The notes under the pieces are model-generated. The model saw nothing but the letters and a program-made list of their open reading frames with translations. It was not told the DNA's origin and ran no database searches. This document shows positions 1 to 8,933 of a DNA stretch of 64,000 nt, one piece after another. The stretch's first letter is position 1, and each line of letters begins with the position of its first letter. Source of the stretch: Paenibacillus spongiae. GTDB taxonomy: Bacteria; Bacillota; Bacilli; Paenibacillales; Paenibacillaceae. The stretch is from positions 4,854,501 to 4,918,500 of the forward strand of contig NZ_CP091430.1 in the NCBI RefSeq assembly GCF_024734895.1, in the 5' to 3' direction. Both the position numbers and the translations under genes were made by a program.

Positions 1-18
1 TTACCCGGCGACTCGTCA

Positions 19-1086
19 TTAGGCTTCACCTTCCAGCTTACGGATTGCCTCCATGACCGCTTCTTCGGTATCCGCAACGACAAGCGGCTCCGCGTTGACG
101 CTTTTAATCGCGATGTTAGGGTCCTTCAGACCATGGCCGGTCAATACGCATACGACCGTCTCTCCGCCTTTGAACACACCCTCGCGCTTCAGCTTCATAA
201 CGCCTGCGATAGATGCCGCCGAAGCCGGCTCTGCAAAGATACCTTCGCGCGATGCGATCGTCTTATAGGCGTGAAGGATCTCATCGTCGGTCACGAAATT
301 GATTTGACCGCCGGATTCTTCAGCGGCAGCAACGGCCGTTTTCCAGCTGGCCGGGTTGCCGATCCGAATGGCCGTTGCCACCGTTTCCGGCTCCGCGATC
401 GGCTCGCCCTTCACAATGGCCATAGCGCCTTCCGCCTCGAAGCCGACCATCTTCGGCAGCGAGGCGATTTTGCCTGCTGCATGATACTCCTTAAAGCCCT
501 TCCAATAAGCGGAAATATTGCCAGCATTGCCGACCGGGATCGCAAGATAGTCCGGCGCCTTGCCGAGCTGCTCGCTCACTTCGAATGCGGCCGTCTTCTG
601 TCCTTCGATCCGGTAAGGGTTGACGGAATTGACAAGCGTGATCGGATGCTTCGCCGTAATTTCGCGGACGATCTCCAGCGCGCGGTCGAAGTTGCCTTCG
701 ATCGCGATGACTTTGGCGCCGTATATGATCGCTTGAGCCAGTTTGCCAAGTGCAATGTTATTGTTCGGAATAATCACGATGCAGTTCAATCCGCCGCGTG
801 CCGCATAAGCCGCCGCAGCAGCCGACGTATTGCCTGTGGATGCGCACATAATCGTCTTGCTGCCTTCCTCCATCGCCTTGGCTACCGCCATAACCATGCC
901 GCGGTCCTTGAATGAACCGGTCGGGTTCAAGCCCTCGTATTTGAAATAGAGATCCAGCCCGAGCTCCTTCGACAAATTATCCGCCCGAACGAGCGGCGTA
1001 TTGCCTTCTTGCAGCGTCAGCAGCGGCGTGTTGTCTGTAACCGGCAAATTCTCTTTGAACGTTTGTAGCAATCCCATATATCTCAT
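19..1086 (-). CDS. thrC: Threonine synthase
   Basis: A PLP-dependent fold-type II lyase that converts O-phosphohomoserine to threonine, the last step of the pathway. The 355-residue length fits the short Bacillus-type enzyme. PTGSFKDRG near residue 60 holds the PLP lysine (K60), and [19 protein letters not shown] is the phosphate-binding loop. Residue-level similarity to B. subtilis ThrC as I remember it is high over the whole length. It lies 43 bases after hom, so the two are probably co-transcribed. The first ATG (1086) is used because it lines up with the known N-terminus; a second ATG three codons later is possible. The stop is 18 bases from the window edge, so a following thrB cannot be seen. 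Confidence 0.97.
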   Translation of the reverse strand: MRYMGLLQTFKENLPVTDNTPLLTLQEGNTPLVRADNLSKELGLDLYFKYEGLNPTGSFKDRGMVMAVAKAMEEGSKTIMCASTGNTSAAAAAYAARGGLNCIVIIPNNNIALGKLAQAIIYGAKVIAIEGNFDRALEIVREITAKHPITLVNSVNPYRIEGQKTAAFEVSEQLGKAPDYLAIPVGNAGNISAYWKGFKEYHAAGKIASLPKMVGFEAEGAMAIVKGEPIAEPETVATAIRIGNPASWKTAVAAAEESGGQINFVTDDEILHAYKTIASREGIFAEPASAASIAGVMKLKREGVFKGGETVVCVLTGHGLKDPNIAIKSVNAEPLVVADTEEAVMEAIRKLEGEA

Positions 1087-1129
1087 GAACTGTTAAGACT
1101 CCTTTATTATTGGGTTTGAGGGTTATTCG

Positions 1130-2416
1130 TTAACCTTCGACGCGGTATACGCTCTTCACGCACTTCACGACTTCCATATCATTAAACGCCGCAAGCACCT
1201 TGTTCACCGATGCTTTGCTCGCATCATGGGTAATGATTATAATTTCCGCTTCAGGAAGCGACGGGTTCGGCTGCTGAACGACGGATTCCAAACTGACCTC
1301 GAAGTCCGCGAATGCCTGCGTAATACGCGCGAGAACACCCGCACGATCATCAACATGCAGCAGCATGAAATATTTCGAAGAGATTTGCTCATCGGTCTTG
1401 AGCTTCTTCTCTTTGTACGTCATCATGACCTGTTTGCCATTGACGCCAAGCTTCAAATTCTTCACGACGGCCACCAGATCGGCCACGATGGACGTTGCGG
1501 TAGGCAGCTCGCCTGCTCCTGCACCGTAGAACATCGTCTCTCCAACGGCTTCCCCGTATACGTAAACCGCATTGAATACGCCATTGACGCCTGCGATCGG
1601 ATGCGTGTTTCTTACCATAGTCGGCTGCACGCTGACGCTAATGAAGTCGTCTTGCCGCTCCGCGATGCCAAGCAGCTTCACTTCATAGCCGAGCCGCTTG
1701 CCGTAAGCGATGTCTTCACGGCTAACCGATGAAATCCCCCGTACATCGACATCTTCGAGCGCAACGTTGGCCCGGAAGCCGAGCGTCCCGAGAATCGTCA
1801 TCTTGCGTGCCGCATCCAGTCCTTCCACGTCGGAGGTCGGATCCGCCTCTGCATACCCCAGTTCCTGAGCTTCCTTCAGCACTTCGGCGTAAGCAGCGCC
1901 TTCTTGACTCATCTTCGTCAGAATATAGTTTGTCGTACCGTTCACGATGCCCATTATTTTCGTTATCCGATCGGAAGAGAAGCCCTCGATCAGCGTCCGG
2001 ATGATCGGAATTCCGCCTGCTACGCTCGCCTCGTATAAAACGTCGCATTGCTGCTCCTGAGCCTTAGCGAGAATTTCCGGTCCATGAAGCGCCATGAGAT
2101 CCTTGTTGGCCGTTACCACATGCTTACCGCGTGCCAGGGCCTCGAGAATGTAATCTTTCGTCTGTTCGATGCCGCCCATCACTTCTACGACGACGTCGAT
2201 ATCCGGGTTATGGATGATTTCCCAAGGATCCTCGGTCAGCTTATCCTGATCGATGTTAATGCTCCGCGCTTTACTCTTGTTCTGTACGAGCACCTTCTCG
2301 ATGACGATCGGCGAACCGACCTGGCTCTCCAAATCAACCTGATGTCCTTCTACGATACGAACTACACCCGTACCGACCGTGCCAAGTCCGAGCAATCCTA
2401 CTTTTACCGGTTTCAT
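1130..2416 (-). CDS. hom: Homoserine dehydrogenase
   Basis: The NAD(P)H-dependent enzyme that reduces aspartate semialdehyde to homoserine, the branch point to threonine and methionine. The N-terminal Rossmann motif GLLGLGTVGTG is followed by the catalytic domain with ANKDLMALHG and the IMGIVNGTTNYILTKM signature. A C-terminal ACT domain (YFMLLHVDDRAGVLARI, from about residue 350) is the expected site of threonine feedback. The start is set at the ATG preceded by GGGGGAG at six bases, which gives 428 residues; a GTG five codons upstream is less likely. The gene sits 24 bases after the ACT-domain gene and is followed by thrC. Confidence 0.97.
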   Translation of the reverse strand: MKPVKVGLLGLGTVGTGVVRIVEGHQVDLESQVGSPIVIEKVLVQNKSKARSINIDQDKLTEDPWEIIHNPDIDVVVEVMGGIEQTKDYILEALARGKHVVTANKDLMALHGPEILAKAQEQQCDVLYEASVAGGIPIIRTLIEGFSSDRITKIMGIVNGTTNYILTKMSQEGAAYAEVLKEAQELGYAEADPTSDVEGLDAARKMTILGTLGFRANVALEDVDVRGISSVSREDIAYGKRLGYEVKLLGIAERQDDFISVSVQPTMVRNTHPIAGVNGVFNAVYVYGEAVGETMFYGAGAGELPTATSIVADLVAVVKNLKLGVNGKQVMMTYKEKKLKTDEQISSKYFMLLHVDDRAGVLARITQAFADFEVSLESVVQQPNPSLPEAEIIIITHDASKASVNKVLAAFNDMEVVKCVKSVYRVEG

Positions 2417-2440
2417 ATGTGTCTCCCCCATCTCTTCGTT

Positions 2441-2878
2441 CTAACCTTGTCCGATGACCGAAGCTTTGCGTACGCCTTCTTGTCTACGTATCGCTTCGAC
2501 AAGCTCGGACAATCCGTCATTCATCCCCGACGTATCCATGGAAATGACAACATTCGCCAAGCCTTGCAGCGGGATCGTCTGGTTAATCGTAAGCACATTG
2601 CCCTCCGAACCGGCCAGCAAGCCAAGCACCTTGGACAATACGCCTGAGCGATGCTCCAGATCCATCGAGATCGTAACGATCCGTTCACGCTGCAGCTGGT
2701 TAAGCGTGTAGACGCCGTCTTTATATTTATAGAAGGCACTGCGGCTAAGTCCCACACGTTCTGCCGCTTCATGGACTGTAGACGCTTCGCCGCGCTGGAG
2801 CATATCTTTGACCTGGATCGTCTTGACGATCGCTTCAGGTAAAATGTCCTCGCGGACGACAAAGTATCGTTCTCCCAC
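2441..2878 (-). CDS. pheB: ACT-domain protein, PheB family
   Basis: A 145-residue protein with an N-terminal helix-turn-helix-like stretch (VHEAAERVGLSRSAFYKYKD) and a C-terminal ACT domain (about residues 70-145, starting ITISMDLEHRSGVLS). It matches the B. subtilis PheB/YszB family, a presumed amino-acid-sensing regulator with no proven reaction. I chose a GTG start at 2878 because AGGAGG lies seven bases before it and family members begin near ERYFVVRED; the upstream in-frame ATGs lack a ribosome binding site. It heads the pheB-hom-thrC group and has its own promoter. B. subtilis pairs pheB with pheA, whereas here it leads hom, which suggests a role in aspartate-family control. Confidence 0.88.
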   Translation of the reverse strand: MGERYFVVREDILPEAIVKTIQVKDMLQRGEASTVHEAAERVGLSRSAFYKYKDGVYTLNQLQRERIVTISMDLEHRSGVLSKVLGLLAGSEGNVLTINQTIPLQGLANVVISMDTSGMNDGLSELVEAIRRQEGVRKASVIGQG

Positions 2879-2921
2879 CGACCGTCCTCCTATAAAAGAC
2901 ATTTGTTCTCGTATAGTGGAC

Positions 2922-2950
2922 ATTATATCGAATAATGCATCGAACGGCAA
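2922..2950 (-). promoter_or_regulatory. Sigma-A type promoter of pheB-hom-thrC
   Basis: The -35 TTGCCG (2945-2950) and a perfect -10 TATAAT (2922-2927) are separated by 17 bases and read toward pheB. The predicted start leaves a leader of about 35 bases. It lies directly after the obg terminator. Confidence 0.8.
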
Positions 2951-2965
2951 TAGGCAAAACGTTGA

Positions 2966-3001
2966 ATAAAGAAAGGACTGACCGCGCATAGCCAGTCTTT
3001 C
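2966..3001 (-). terminator. Probable intrinsic terminator after obg
   Basis: On the minus strand AAGACTGGC and GTCAGTCCTT form an imperfect stem with a purine-rich loop, followed by TTTCTTTATTC. It sits 44 bases after the obg stop and just ahead of the pheB promoter, so it would insulate the two units. Confidence 0.6.
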
Positions 3002-3044
3002 GACTAGCAGCGGGACAGCCCTTCATAACGTCCAGGTCGGATGT

Positions 3045-4367
3045 TTACTCGTACAAGTAGTCGCTGCCTTCGAAGAATTCGAAGGAGAAATCACCGATCA
3101 GTATGAGATCGCCATCCTTCGCCCCCGCCTTACGAAGAGCGTCATCCAGGCCCATCTTACGCATTGTGCGAGCGAATCGCATAACCGCGTCATAGGAATT
3201 TAGGTTTACACGCTTGATAAACTTCTCGATCGCTTCGCTTTCGACCACGTACGACTCATTTTCCCGCCGGATCTTGAACGACTGGTCTTCCTGCTTCTTG
3301 AGCGTATACACCTTGCGCTCGGCAACATCCTTCACTTCTTCGATCATCGGCATCTCAGGAACGGTCTCCAGCAGATCTGCAGCCCGATAGAGCAGCTCCT
3401 TGACGCCTAGCTTGGTAAGGGAAGACATCGGCATGATGTCGTATTCGATATCGGTATCGAATTCAGCCAGCTGCTCCCGGAACAGCGCCAGCTGTTCCTC
3501 CGCTTCCGGCATATCCATCTTGTTGGCAACGATAATCTGCGGCCGCTGCGCGAGAATTGGGTTATAGAGCCGGAGTTCATCGTTGATCTTCACCCAGTCC
3601 TCGAATGGATCGCGCCCTTCAGAGCCGGACATATCGACGACGTGAAGAATGACGCGCGTCCGCTCAACGTGCCTCAGAAAATCATGCCCCAACCCTACGC
3701 CTTCATGAGCCCCTTCGATTAGACCCGGAAGATCCGCCATTACGAAGCTGCGGCCGTCGCCCACGTCCACAACGCCGAGATTCGGCGTTATTGTCGTGAA
3801 ATGATAAGCGCCGATCTTTGGCGTAGCGGCGGACACGATCGACAGCAGAGTCGATTTTCCTACACTCGGAAAACCTACCAGCCCGACATCGGCCATGACC
3901 TTCAGCTCCAGAATAATCCAGCGCTCCTGGCCTTCTTCGCCATTCTCCGAAAATCCCGGTGCCGGATTGCTGGCTGTGGCAAAGCGCGCATTGCCGCGTC
4001 CGCCTCGACCGCCTCGCGCCACGACCACTTCTTGGCCGTTCCGCGTCATATCGGCGACGATTTCTTCGGATTCCTCGTCGATGATAATGGTTCCTGGCGG
4101 AATGCGGACGATCATCTGCTCCGCATTTGCCCCGTGCATACTCTTGACCTTGCCCCGCTCGCCGCGCTGCCCCTTGAAGTGCCTTTGGTAGCGGAAATCC
4201 ATGAGCGTGCGAAGTCCCTCATCGACACGGAAAATAACGTCCGCTCCTTTACCGCCATCCCCGCCGGCCGGTCCGCCCTCCGGGACATATTTCTCACGGC
4301 GGTACGAGACGATCCCGTCACCGCCGTTGCCGCCTTTTACAAATATTCTCGCTTTGTCGACAAACAT
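3045..4367 (-). CDS. obg: GTPase Obg (CgtA)
   Basis: An essential GTPase of late 50S assembly that in Bacillus also links to sporulation and the stress response. The N-terminal glycine-rich Obg fold covers about residues 1-158. The G domain follows, with G1 GFPSVGKST (165-173), G2 in [12 protein letters not shown]3 DLPG and G4 NKMD. The OCT domain ends the 440-residue protein at SDYLYE. It begins 13 bases after the spo0B stop, the same pairing as in B. subtilis, so the two genes are very likely one transcript. Confidence 0.98.
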   Translation of the reverse strand: MFVDKARIFVKGGNGGDGIVSYRREKYVPEGGPAGGDGGKGADVIFRVDEGLRTLMDFRYQRHFKGQRGERGKVKSMHGANAEQMIVRIPPGTIIIDEESEEIVADMTRNGQEVVVARGGRGGRGNARFATASNPAPGFSENGEEGQERWIILELKVMADVGLVGFPSVGKSTLLSIVSAATPKIGAYHFTTITPNLGVVDVGDGRSFVMADLPGLIEGAHEGVGLGHDFLRHVERTRVILHVVDMSGSEGRDPFEDWVKINDELRLYNPILAQRPQIIVANKMDMPEAEEQLALFREQLAEFDTDIEYDIMPMSSLTKLGVKELLYRAADLLETVPEMPMIEEVKDVAERKVYTLKKQEDQSFKIRRENESYVVESEAIEKFIKRVNLNSYDAVMRFARTMRKMGLDDALRKAGAKDGDLILIGDFSFEFFEGSDYLYE

Positions 4368-4380
4368 GATGTTCCTCCGT

Positions 4381-5124
4381 TCAATTTCCGAGCTCCGCCT
4401 GAAGCTCCAGCCGCTCCGGCAGCTGCTGCGCTTCCAGCGGCTTCAGCGGCGTATCCTTCACTTGCTTCTTCCACTTCTGATGCCACTCTTCCATATCGCC
4501 GATTTCGCCATCGAACAAGAAGGTCACGTAGAGCCTCTTCTCGTCTAAATCAAATTCGACGATCAGCTTGGCCGCTTCACCCAAGCCAGGTTTAACTGCA
4601 AACCGATATACATTAATCATATCCACAATCGCATTGGATACGCGTTCTCCGTCAAGCGGCAGCTCCGACAGATTCAACTCGCCCTCAATATCCACATCCA
4701 GCAGAAGAGAGTTCGTCAAGGTCCGGAACGATTGGATATAAGTCACAAGCGATGGCACGCCGAGCTTGGCGATCTTACTTTCCGTCGCCATTCTTTCTCT
4801 TATCTGTTCCACGCACTGCACAGCCTTATCCGTCTTGCCCATTCGAATGTAGCCATACAATACCTGGAGATCATTCATCCAGTCGTGGCGGTGATGATTA
4901 AGCGTTCGGATCGCTGCGGTCTGCATGGCATGCGCCATTCTGGTTGTCCGATTCGATTGCTCTTGCCTCTCGCACCAAATCCATATCGCCGCTGCTGCGG
5001 CAACCCAGCCCACAAACACGGCAAGAAGCCATAACTCCGAGCGCCATACCAATACGCCAGCGGCAGGAAGCAGTACGGATGCGGCCGCATAGTGCTTCAA
5101 ATTTCTTATGCGATTCATGCCCAC
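4381..5124 (-). CDS. spo0B: Sporulation phosphotransferase Spo0B with membrane N-terminus
   Basis: Spo0B passes phosphate from Spo0F to Spo0A in the sporulation phosphorelay. The four-helix-bundle phosphoacceptor motif [19 protein letters not shown] is clear, with the acceptor histidine at about residue 80. Unlike the soluble B. subtilis protein (about 192 residues) this one has 247. Its first 52 residues form one or two hydrophobic segments ([15 protein letters not shown] and [20 protein letters not shown]), so it is predicted to be membrane-bound. The GTG at 5124 has GGAAGG seven bases upstream; an ATG two codons on is an alternative. Position before obg supports the assignment. Confidence 0.88.
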   Translation of the reverse strand: MGMNRIRNLKHYAAASVLLPAAGVLVWRSELWLLAVFVGWVAAAAAIWIWCERQEQSNRTTRMAHAMQTAAIRTLNHHRHDWMNDLQVLYGYIRMGKTDKAVQCVEQIRERMATESKIAKLGVPSLVTYIQSFRTLTNSLLLDVDIEGELNLSELPLDGERVSNAIVDMINVYRFAVKPGLGEAAKLIVEFDLDEKRLYVTFLFDGEIGDMEEWHQKWKKQVKDTPLKPLEAQQLPERLELQAELGN

Positions 5125-5158
5125 AATCCTACCTTCCTATTCTTTCCTAACCTCAAAT

Positions 5159-5167
5159 AGTATAGCA
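5159..5167 (-). promoter_or_regulatory. Possible extended -10 promoter of spo0B-obg
   Basis: TGCTATACT reads toward spo0B as a TG-extended -10, about 35 bases before the start. No good -35 box is seen 16-18 bases upstream. A strong terminator separates spo0B from rpmA, so some promoter must lie here. Confidence 0.4.
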
Positions 5168-5244
5168 CGACAATGACGAAAGATCACGTTAATAACATTC
5201 GGCGCTCATACGGGTGCAGGTGGGCACTTATTTGTTTTATGAAG

Positions 5245-5281
5245 CAAAAAATGCCCCGGCCTGCAAAGCAGACCGGGGCAT
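5245..5281 (-). terminator. Strong intrinsic terminator after rpmA
   Basis: TGCCCCGGTCTGC and GCAGGCCGGGGCA form a GC-rich stem of about 13 pairs with a three-base loop, followed by TTTTTTGC. It closes the rplU-prp-rpmA unit. Confidence 0.92.
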
Positions 5282-5290
5282 TGATGACGA

Positions 5291-5602
5291 TTAAACTTCC
5301 ACTGCTGCGGCTACCGGAGCAGCTTCAATTGGATAAACGCTAACTTTCTTGCGGTCGCGTCCCCAACGTTCAAACTTGACAACGCCCTCTACTTTAGCGA
5401 ATAGCGTGTCGTCTTTACCGATCCCGACATTGTTGCCTGGATGGATCTTCGTTCCGCGTTGACGGTAAAGAATGCTGCCAGCCGATACCGTTTGTCCGTC
5501 CGCACGCTTCGCGCCAAGACGTTTCGCTTGGCTGTCGCGACCGTTCCGTGTGGAACCGACACCTTTCTTCGAAGCGAATAGCTGAAGATTCAGTTTCAAC
5601 AT
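5291..5602 (-). CDS. rpmA: Ribosomal protein bL27 with cleavable N-terminus
   Basis: A 50S protein whose N-terminus reaches the peptidyl transferase centre. The 103-residue protein begins [20 protein letters not shown], the Firmicute form in which a nine-residue extension ending at Phe must be removed before the alanine. The protease that does this in Staphylococcus, Prp, is encoded immediately upstream. The acidic/valine C-terminus (APVAAAVEV) is slightly longer than usual. A terminator follows directly. Confidence 0.98.
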   Translation of the reverse strand: MLKLNLQLFASKKGVGSTRNGRDSQAKRLGAKRADGQTVSAGSILYRQRGTKIHPGNNVGIGKDDTLFAKVEGVVKFERWGRDRKKVSVYPIEAAPVAAAVEV

Positions 5603-5616
5603 TGTTGTTCCCTCCT

Positions 5617-5955
5617 TTATGACCGGTTTTGTTCCCTAACCTCGACGAACTTCCCGTAGGAGCCGGCAATCGTTTCGACCATGACAATCATCGATTCCAA
5701 TAGCAATTGAACCTTCTCGTTAACCAAGGCGTCCTCCAGTACAGGAATTTCCGATTGCAGCCAGCCGTTCTTCATGGAAGCCGGAAGCTCGAGACCCGCT
5801 AATTGCTCGATGGCGTTAACCGTCCCCACCGTAACGGCAGAGACGCCCGCACATACGATATCCTTACCGGGCTTGGCGTACTTGGCATGGCCTTCTACGG
5901 CGAATGCCGCGATATGTCTGTCATCCGTATTTCGTTCGATCGTAACGGTAATCAT
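5617..5955 (-). CDS. prp: Ribosomal-processing cysteine protease Prp
   Basis: A 112-residue YsxB-family protease that trims the L27 extension. The catalytic pair is visible: His23 ([13 protein letters not shown]) and Cys35 ([18 protein letters not shown]), in the HA-x8-D-x-VCA arrangement of the family. It lies between rplU and rpmA with 9- and 14-base gaps, the universal Firmicute order. Co-transcription with its substrate gene fits its role. Confidence 0.95.
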   Translation of the reverse strand: MITVTIERNTDDRHIAAFAVEGHAKYAKPGKDIVCAGVSAVTVGTVNAIEQLAGLELPASMKNGWLQSEIPVLEDALVNEKVQLLLESMIVMVETIAGSYGKFVEVREQNRS

Positions 5956-5964
5956 AGCCGATCC

Positions 5965-6276
5965 TTACGCTTGGATCTTGCCGATTGTTACTTTCGTGTA
6001 CGGCTGACGATGGCCTTGCTTGCGGCGGTAGTTCTTCTTCGCCTTATATTTGTAGACGATAATTTTTTGACCTTTGCCGTGTTTCTCGACTTTAGCCGAT
6101 ACGGTTGCGCCGGAAACGACCGGAGTGCCGGTTACGAGACCGTCACCTTTGGAAACAGCAAGAACGCGATCAAACGTTACGCTATCGCCTTCCGTTGCTT
6201 CCAATTTTTCGATGTACAGGACATCGCCTTCTTGGACTTTGTATTGCTTGCCACCGGTTTCAATGATTGCGAACAT
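5965..6276 (-). CDS. rplU: Ribosomal protein bL21
   Basis: A 103-residue 50S protein that binds 23S rRNA. It begins [18 protein letters not shown] and contains the C-terminal [14 protein letters not shown] signature. AGGAGG lies seven bases before the ATG. First gene of the rplU-prp-rpmA unit, preceded by a structured leader. Confidence 0.98.
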   Translation of the reverse strand: MFAIIETGGKQYKVQEGDVLYIEKLEATEGDSVTFDRVLAVSKGDGLVTGTPVVSGATVSAKVEKHGKGQKIIVYKYKAKKNYRRKQGHRQPYTKVTIGKIQA

Positions 6277-6395
6277 AGTTGCACCTCCTTATTATCGAAG
6301 ACTCGCCTGATGCAGGTGTCGAACAGCAGCGCCATTCAAGCTTCGTTACCTGTTCTGTGCGGTAATGGGCAAATGAAAAAGAGTAGTCTTTCACA
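6277..6395 (-). promoter_or_regulatory. Probable L21 ribosomal-protein leader
   Basis: About 120 bases of leader separate the promoter from rplU. It has the paired arms GAACAG and CTGTTC around AACGAAGCTTGAATGGCG, then further paired segments up to the ribosome binding site. Firmicute rplU operons are known to carry an autoregulatory L21 leader; the position and arms fit, but I have not matched it to the Rfam model. Confidence 0.5.
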
Positions 6396-6406
6396 TGCAC
6401 CATAAC

Positions 6407-6436
6407 ATTCTATCATAAAAGGATGCTCAAGAGCAA
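6407..6436 (-). promoter_or_regulatory. Promoter of rplU-prp-rpmA
   Basis: The -35 TTGCTC (6431-6436) and -10 TAGAAT (6407-6412) are 18 bases apart and face rplU, giving a leader of about 125 bases. Confidence 0.55.
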
Positions 6437-6755
6437 CAGCCTATCCAAAAAGTTTTCTTAACGCTCATTCGCTGCCATTCGTCCGCGCCAACTCCAGCGT
6501 CAGCTTGTCCGAACGCCGCTCAGGATGAATCGATCCCCTGTTACAGATGAACGGGTACTTCATACAAAGAGAAATGAGTCACATCCGGCTGTATAAACAA
6601 ATTCCAAGGGAATAATGCATTGAGGTGGGATGATACAATCGATCGGAGGAAAAGCGGTTATTCAGAATTACGGCACAGATGTCGCAGCCGCCATTCAACT
6701 TCCCGCGCGGCGATACCGGCAGGAGCACTTATATGCACGGGCTGCTCGGGTCCTA
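6437..6755. other. Intergenic stretch without a recognised gene
   Basis: About 320 bases between the end of the RNase E/G gene and the rplU promoter. Short open frames on the plus strand have no ribosome binding site and run into the antisense of the RNase gene. I see no clear terminator for the RNase gene here. Confidence 0.5.
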
Positions 6756-8015
6756 TCACTTGCCCAAGGTTTGAATCTTCCCCCGGCCCTTGCAGCCCAA
6801 GCAGGTTTCGTATGGCTGGTTCATGGCATGATTGCGTGCCTTCTTGCGCGTCATCTCCAGTAAGCCCAGCCGCGTCCAGCCTACCACTTGGCACTTGGTC
6901 CGGTCCTGGCGCACGAGCGTCTCCAGCCGCTGCAAAATTTGGTCGCGGTGCTGATCCAGCTCCATATCGATGAAATCAACAAGAATGATGCCGCCAACAT
7001 CCCGGAGCCTGAGCAGCCTGGCGATTTGTTCGGCCGCTTCCATATTGGTGCGGAATACCGTATCCTCCAGATCGCTTGTGCCGACAAATTTCCCCGTGTT
7101 GACATCGATGACCGTCAGCGCTTCCGTCATGTCCCAAACCAGGTCGCCCCCGCAATCGAGCCTGAAACGGCGATCGAAGGCCTCGCTTAGCTGTACGTTA
7201 ATTCGATAGCGGGCAAACATCGGATCGCGCTGCTCATAAAACTTCAGCCGCTTCAGCATCGAGGGCGCCATCTGGCGTATGAGCGTTTCGGTTTCCAGAA
7301 AGCGGCTGCGGTCGTCGATCCACACCTCGTCGGTCTCGGCGGTTAGAAAGTCTCTGACGATCCGGCGCGATAGACCCGCTTCACGATGGAGCTCGGCCGG
7401 AGCCGACATGCGCCGGGAACGTTCCTCGATGCCTGCCCACAGCCCGCGCAAAAAATCGACATCCCCTTGCAGCGCTTGCACACTCTCGCCCTCCGCCGCC
7501 GTCCGCAGGATGACGCCTTCCCCCTCCTGCCGGATCGAATCGCCAACGAAACGCAGCCGGCCGCGCTCCTGGTCGCCGTTCACCTTCTTGGACACACCGA
7601 CATAATCCGCTTGCGGCATATAGACCAAGTAGCGCCCCGGCAAGGAGTAATGCGTTGTAACTCGGGCACCTTTGCCGCCCAGAGGCTCCTTCACCACCTG
7701 GACGATCAGCTCCTGCCCGGGCGTGAGCAGCTCCGTAATCAGCGGCTTTTCCTTGGGCTGCCGCTCCAGGTGCGGGTGCAGCACATCGTCAATATAGAGG
7801 AATGCATTCTTCATCAATCCGATATCGACAAATGCGGCCTGCATGCCAGGCAGCACATTAATAACCTTCCCTTTGTACAAGCTGCCGACAAGCTGTCCTG
7901 CAGCCTCTGTTTTCTCCATATCAAACTCCACAAGACGGCCTTCCTGCAGGATCGCCGTTTGCAGCATATCGCTTTGACTATGTACCAACATTTGCTTCAT
8001 CCCATATACGACCAC
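6756..8015 (-). CDS. rng: Ribonuclease E/G family protein
   Basis: An endoribonuclease of RNA turnover and rRNA processing. The 419-residue protein has an N-terminal S1-type RNA-binding region (GSLYKGKVINVLPGMQAAFVD) and then the catalytic core, with the metal aspartates in VIDVNTGKFVG and ILVDFIDM. It ends in a CLGCKGRGK zinc-link-like motif, as in short RNase G forms; the long RNase E scaffold tail is absent. A second start at 8000 (MKQMLVHSQ) is equally possible. B. subtilis lacks this family and uses RNase Y/J. The gene sits between spoIVFB and rplU. Confidence 0.93.
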   Translation of the reverse strand: MVVYGMKQMLVHSQSDMLQTAILQEGRLVEFDMEKTEAAGQLVGSLYKGKVINVLPGMQAAFVDIGLMKNAFLYIDDVLHPHLERQPKEKPLITELLTPGQELIVQVVKEPLGGKGARVTTHYSLPGRYLVYMPQADYVGVSKKVNGDQERGRLRFVGDSIRQEGEGVILRTAAEGESVQALQGDVDFLRGLWAGIEERSRRMSAPAELHREAGLSRRIVRDFLTAETDEVWIDDRSRFLETETLIRQMAPSMLKRLKFYEQRDPMFARYRINVQLSEAFDRRFRLDCGGDLVWDMTEALTVIDVNTGKFVGTSDLEDTVFRTNMEAAEQIARLLRLRDVGGIILVDFIDMELDQHRDQILQRLETLVRQDRTKCQVVGWTRLGLLEMTRKKARNHAMNQPYETCLGCKGRGKIQTLGK

Positions 8016-8048
8016 CTATCCCAGCCTAGTTAGCTGTTCAGGTCTATT

Positions 8049-8933
8049 TTACATGAAAAGGTCGCAAACTGCACGGTCCGGCTTTCCATCTTCCAAAAAA
8101 CCGTTGACGAGCCGCTGCTCGGGAAGCACGGCAACGATTCGCCCGCGCTCTTCCATGACGACGATGAGGTGATACTGATCTCTCTTGAAGAGCCGCAGCG
8201 CCGCCGTTACGGTATGCCGTTTCGAAACTACGATCGGCTGCGCCCATACGCCTCTTACAATGTGCCGGGTCGAGGCCGCTGCCCGGCTCGTCAGGAAACG
8301 GAGAAACAGGTACGGGATGTTGCGGTTATAGGTCCAATTGGTCATAAACAGAAATATGCCCACCGCAAGCAAATTAAGCTGAATGCCGGTCCCTCCCGCC
8401 TTGATTATAGGCAAGAAGGCGTATAGAACCATCCCCGCACTCAACAGCAAGCTGATCCGGGCTCCCCACAGCAGCATTTGATGATAGGTGAGCCAACGGC
8501 TAAGAAGAACCTGCAACATCTTCCCCCCGTCAAGCGGCAGGATCGGCAGCAAATTAAATACGCCGATCATGATATTCGCTTGAACGACGTACGATGCCCA
8601 TTCATTATTCCACCACCCCAATTGTCCCAATCCCCAGGCGGCCGCCCCCATCCATACATTCTGCAGCGGTCCGGCCAGAACCACTGCTGCCTCCTCCTTC
8701 GCCGGCAAGCCGCCCGAATCCTCGACCTCCGCAACGCCTCCGAAGGGAAGCAGCTTCACTTCACGGATGGTCCATCCATATCCGCGGGCAACGATGACAT
8801 GACCCAGTTCATGTACGAGCACGATGCCAAATAAGGTGAGCAGCTCCACAAAATAGCCCGTCATGACGGAAGCGAGCATGACGAGCACGAAGAGGGGATG
8901 GATAGACCATAGGATTCCGCGCCACCTAATCAA
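8049..8933 (-). CDS. spoIVFB: Sporulation intramembrane metalloprotease SpoIVFB
   Basis: An M50-family site-2 protease that cleaves pro-sigma-K in the mother cell. The zinc motif HELGHVIVARGYG is near residue 41, and the third ligand lies in LLPILPLDGGKML. Several hydrophobic segments are followed by a C-terminal regulatory region (VSKRHTVTAALRLFKRDQYH) resembling a single CBS unit. At 294 residues it matches B. subtilis SpoIVFB (288). It overlaps the end of spoIVFA by eight bases, as expected for partners made together. Confidence 0.95.
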   Translation of the reverse strand: MIRWRGILWSIHPLFVLVMLASVMTGYFVELLTLFGIVLVHELGHVIVARGYGWTIREVKLLPFGGVAEVEDSGGLPAKEEAAVVLAGPLQNVWMGAAAWGLGQLGWWNNEWASYVVQANIMIGVFNLLPILPLDGGKMLQVLLSRWLTYHQMLLWGARISLLLSAGMVLYAFLPIIKAGGTGIQLNLLAVGIFLFMTNWTYNRNIPYLFLRFLTSRAAASTRHIVRGVWAQPIVVSKRHTVTAALRLFKRDQYHLIVVMEERGRIVAVLPEQRLVNGFLEDGKPDRAVCDLFM

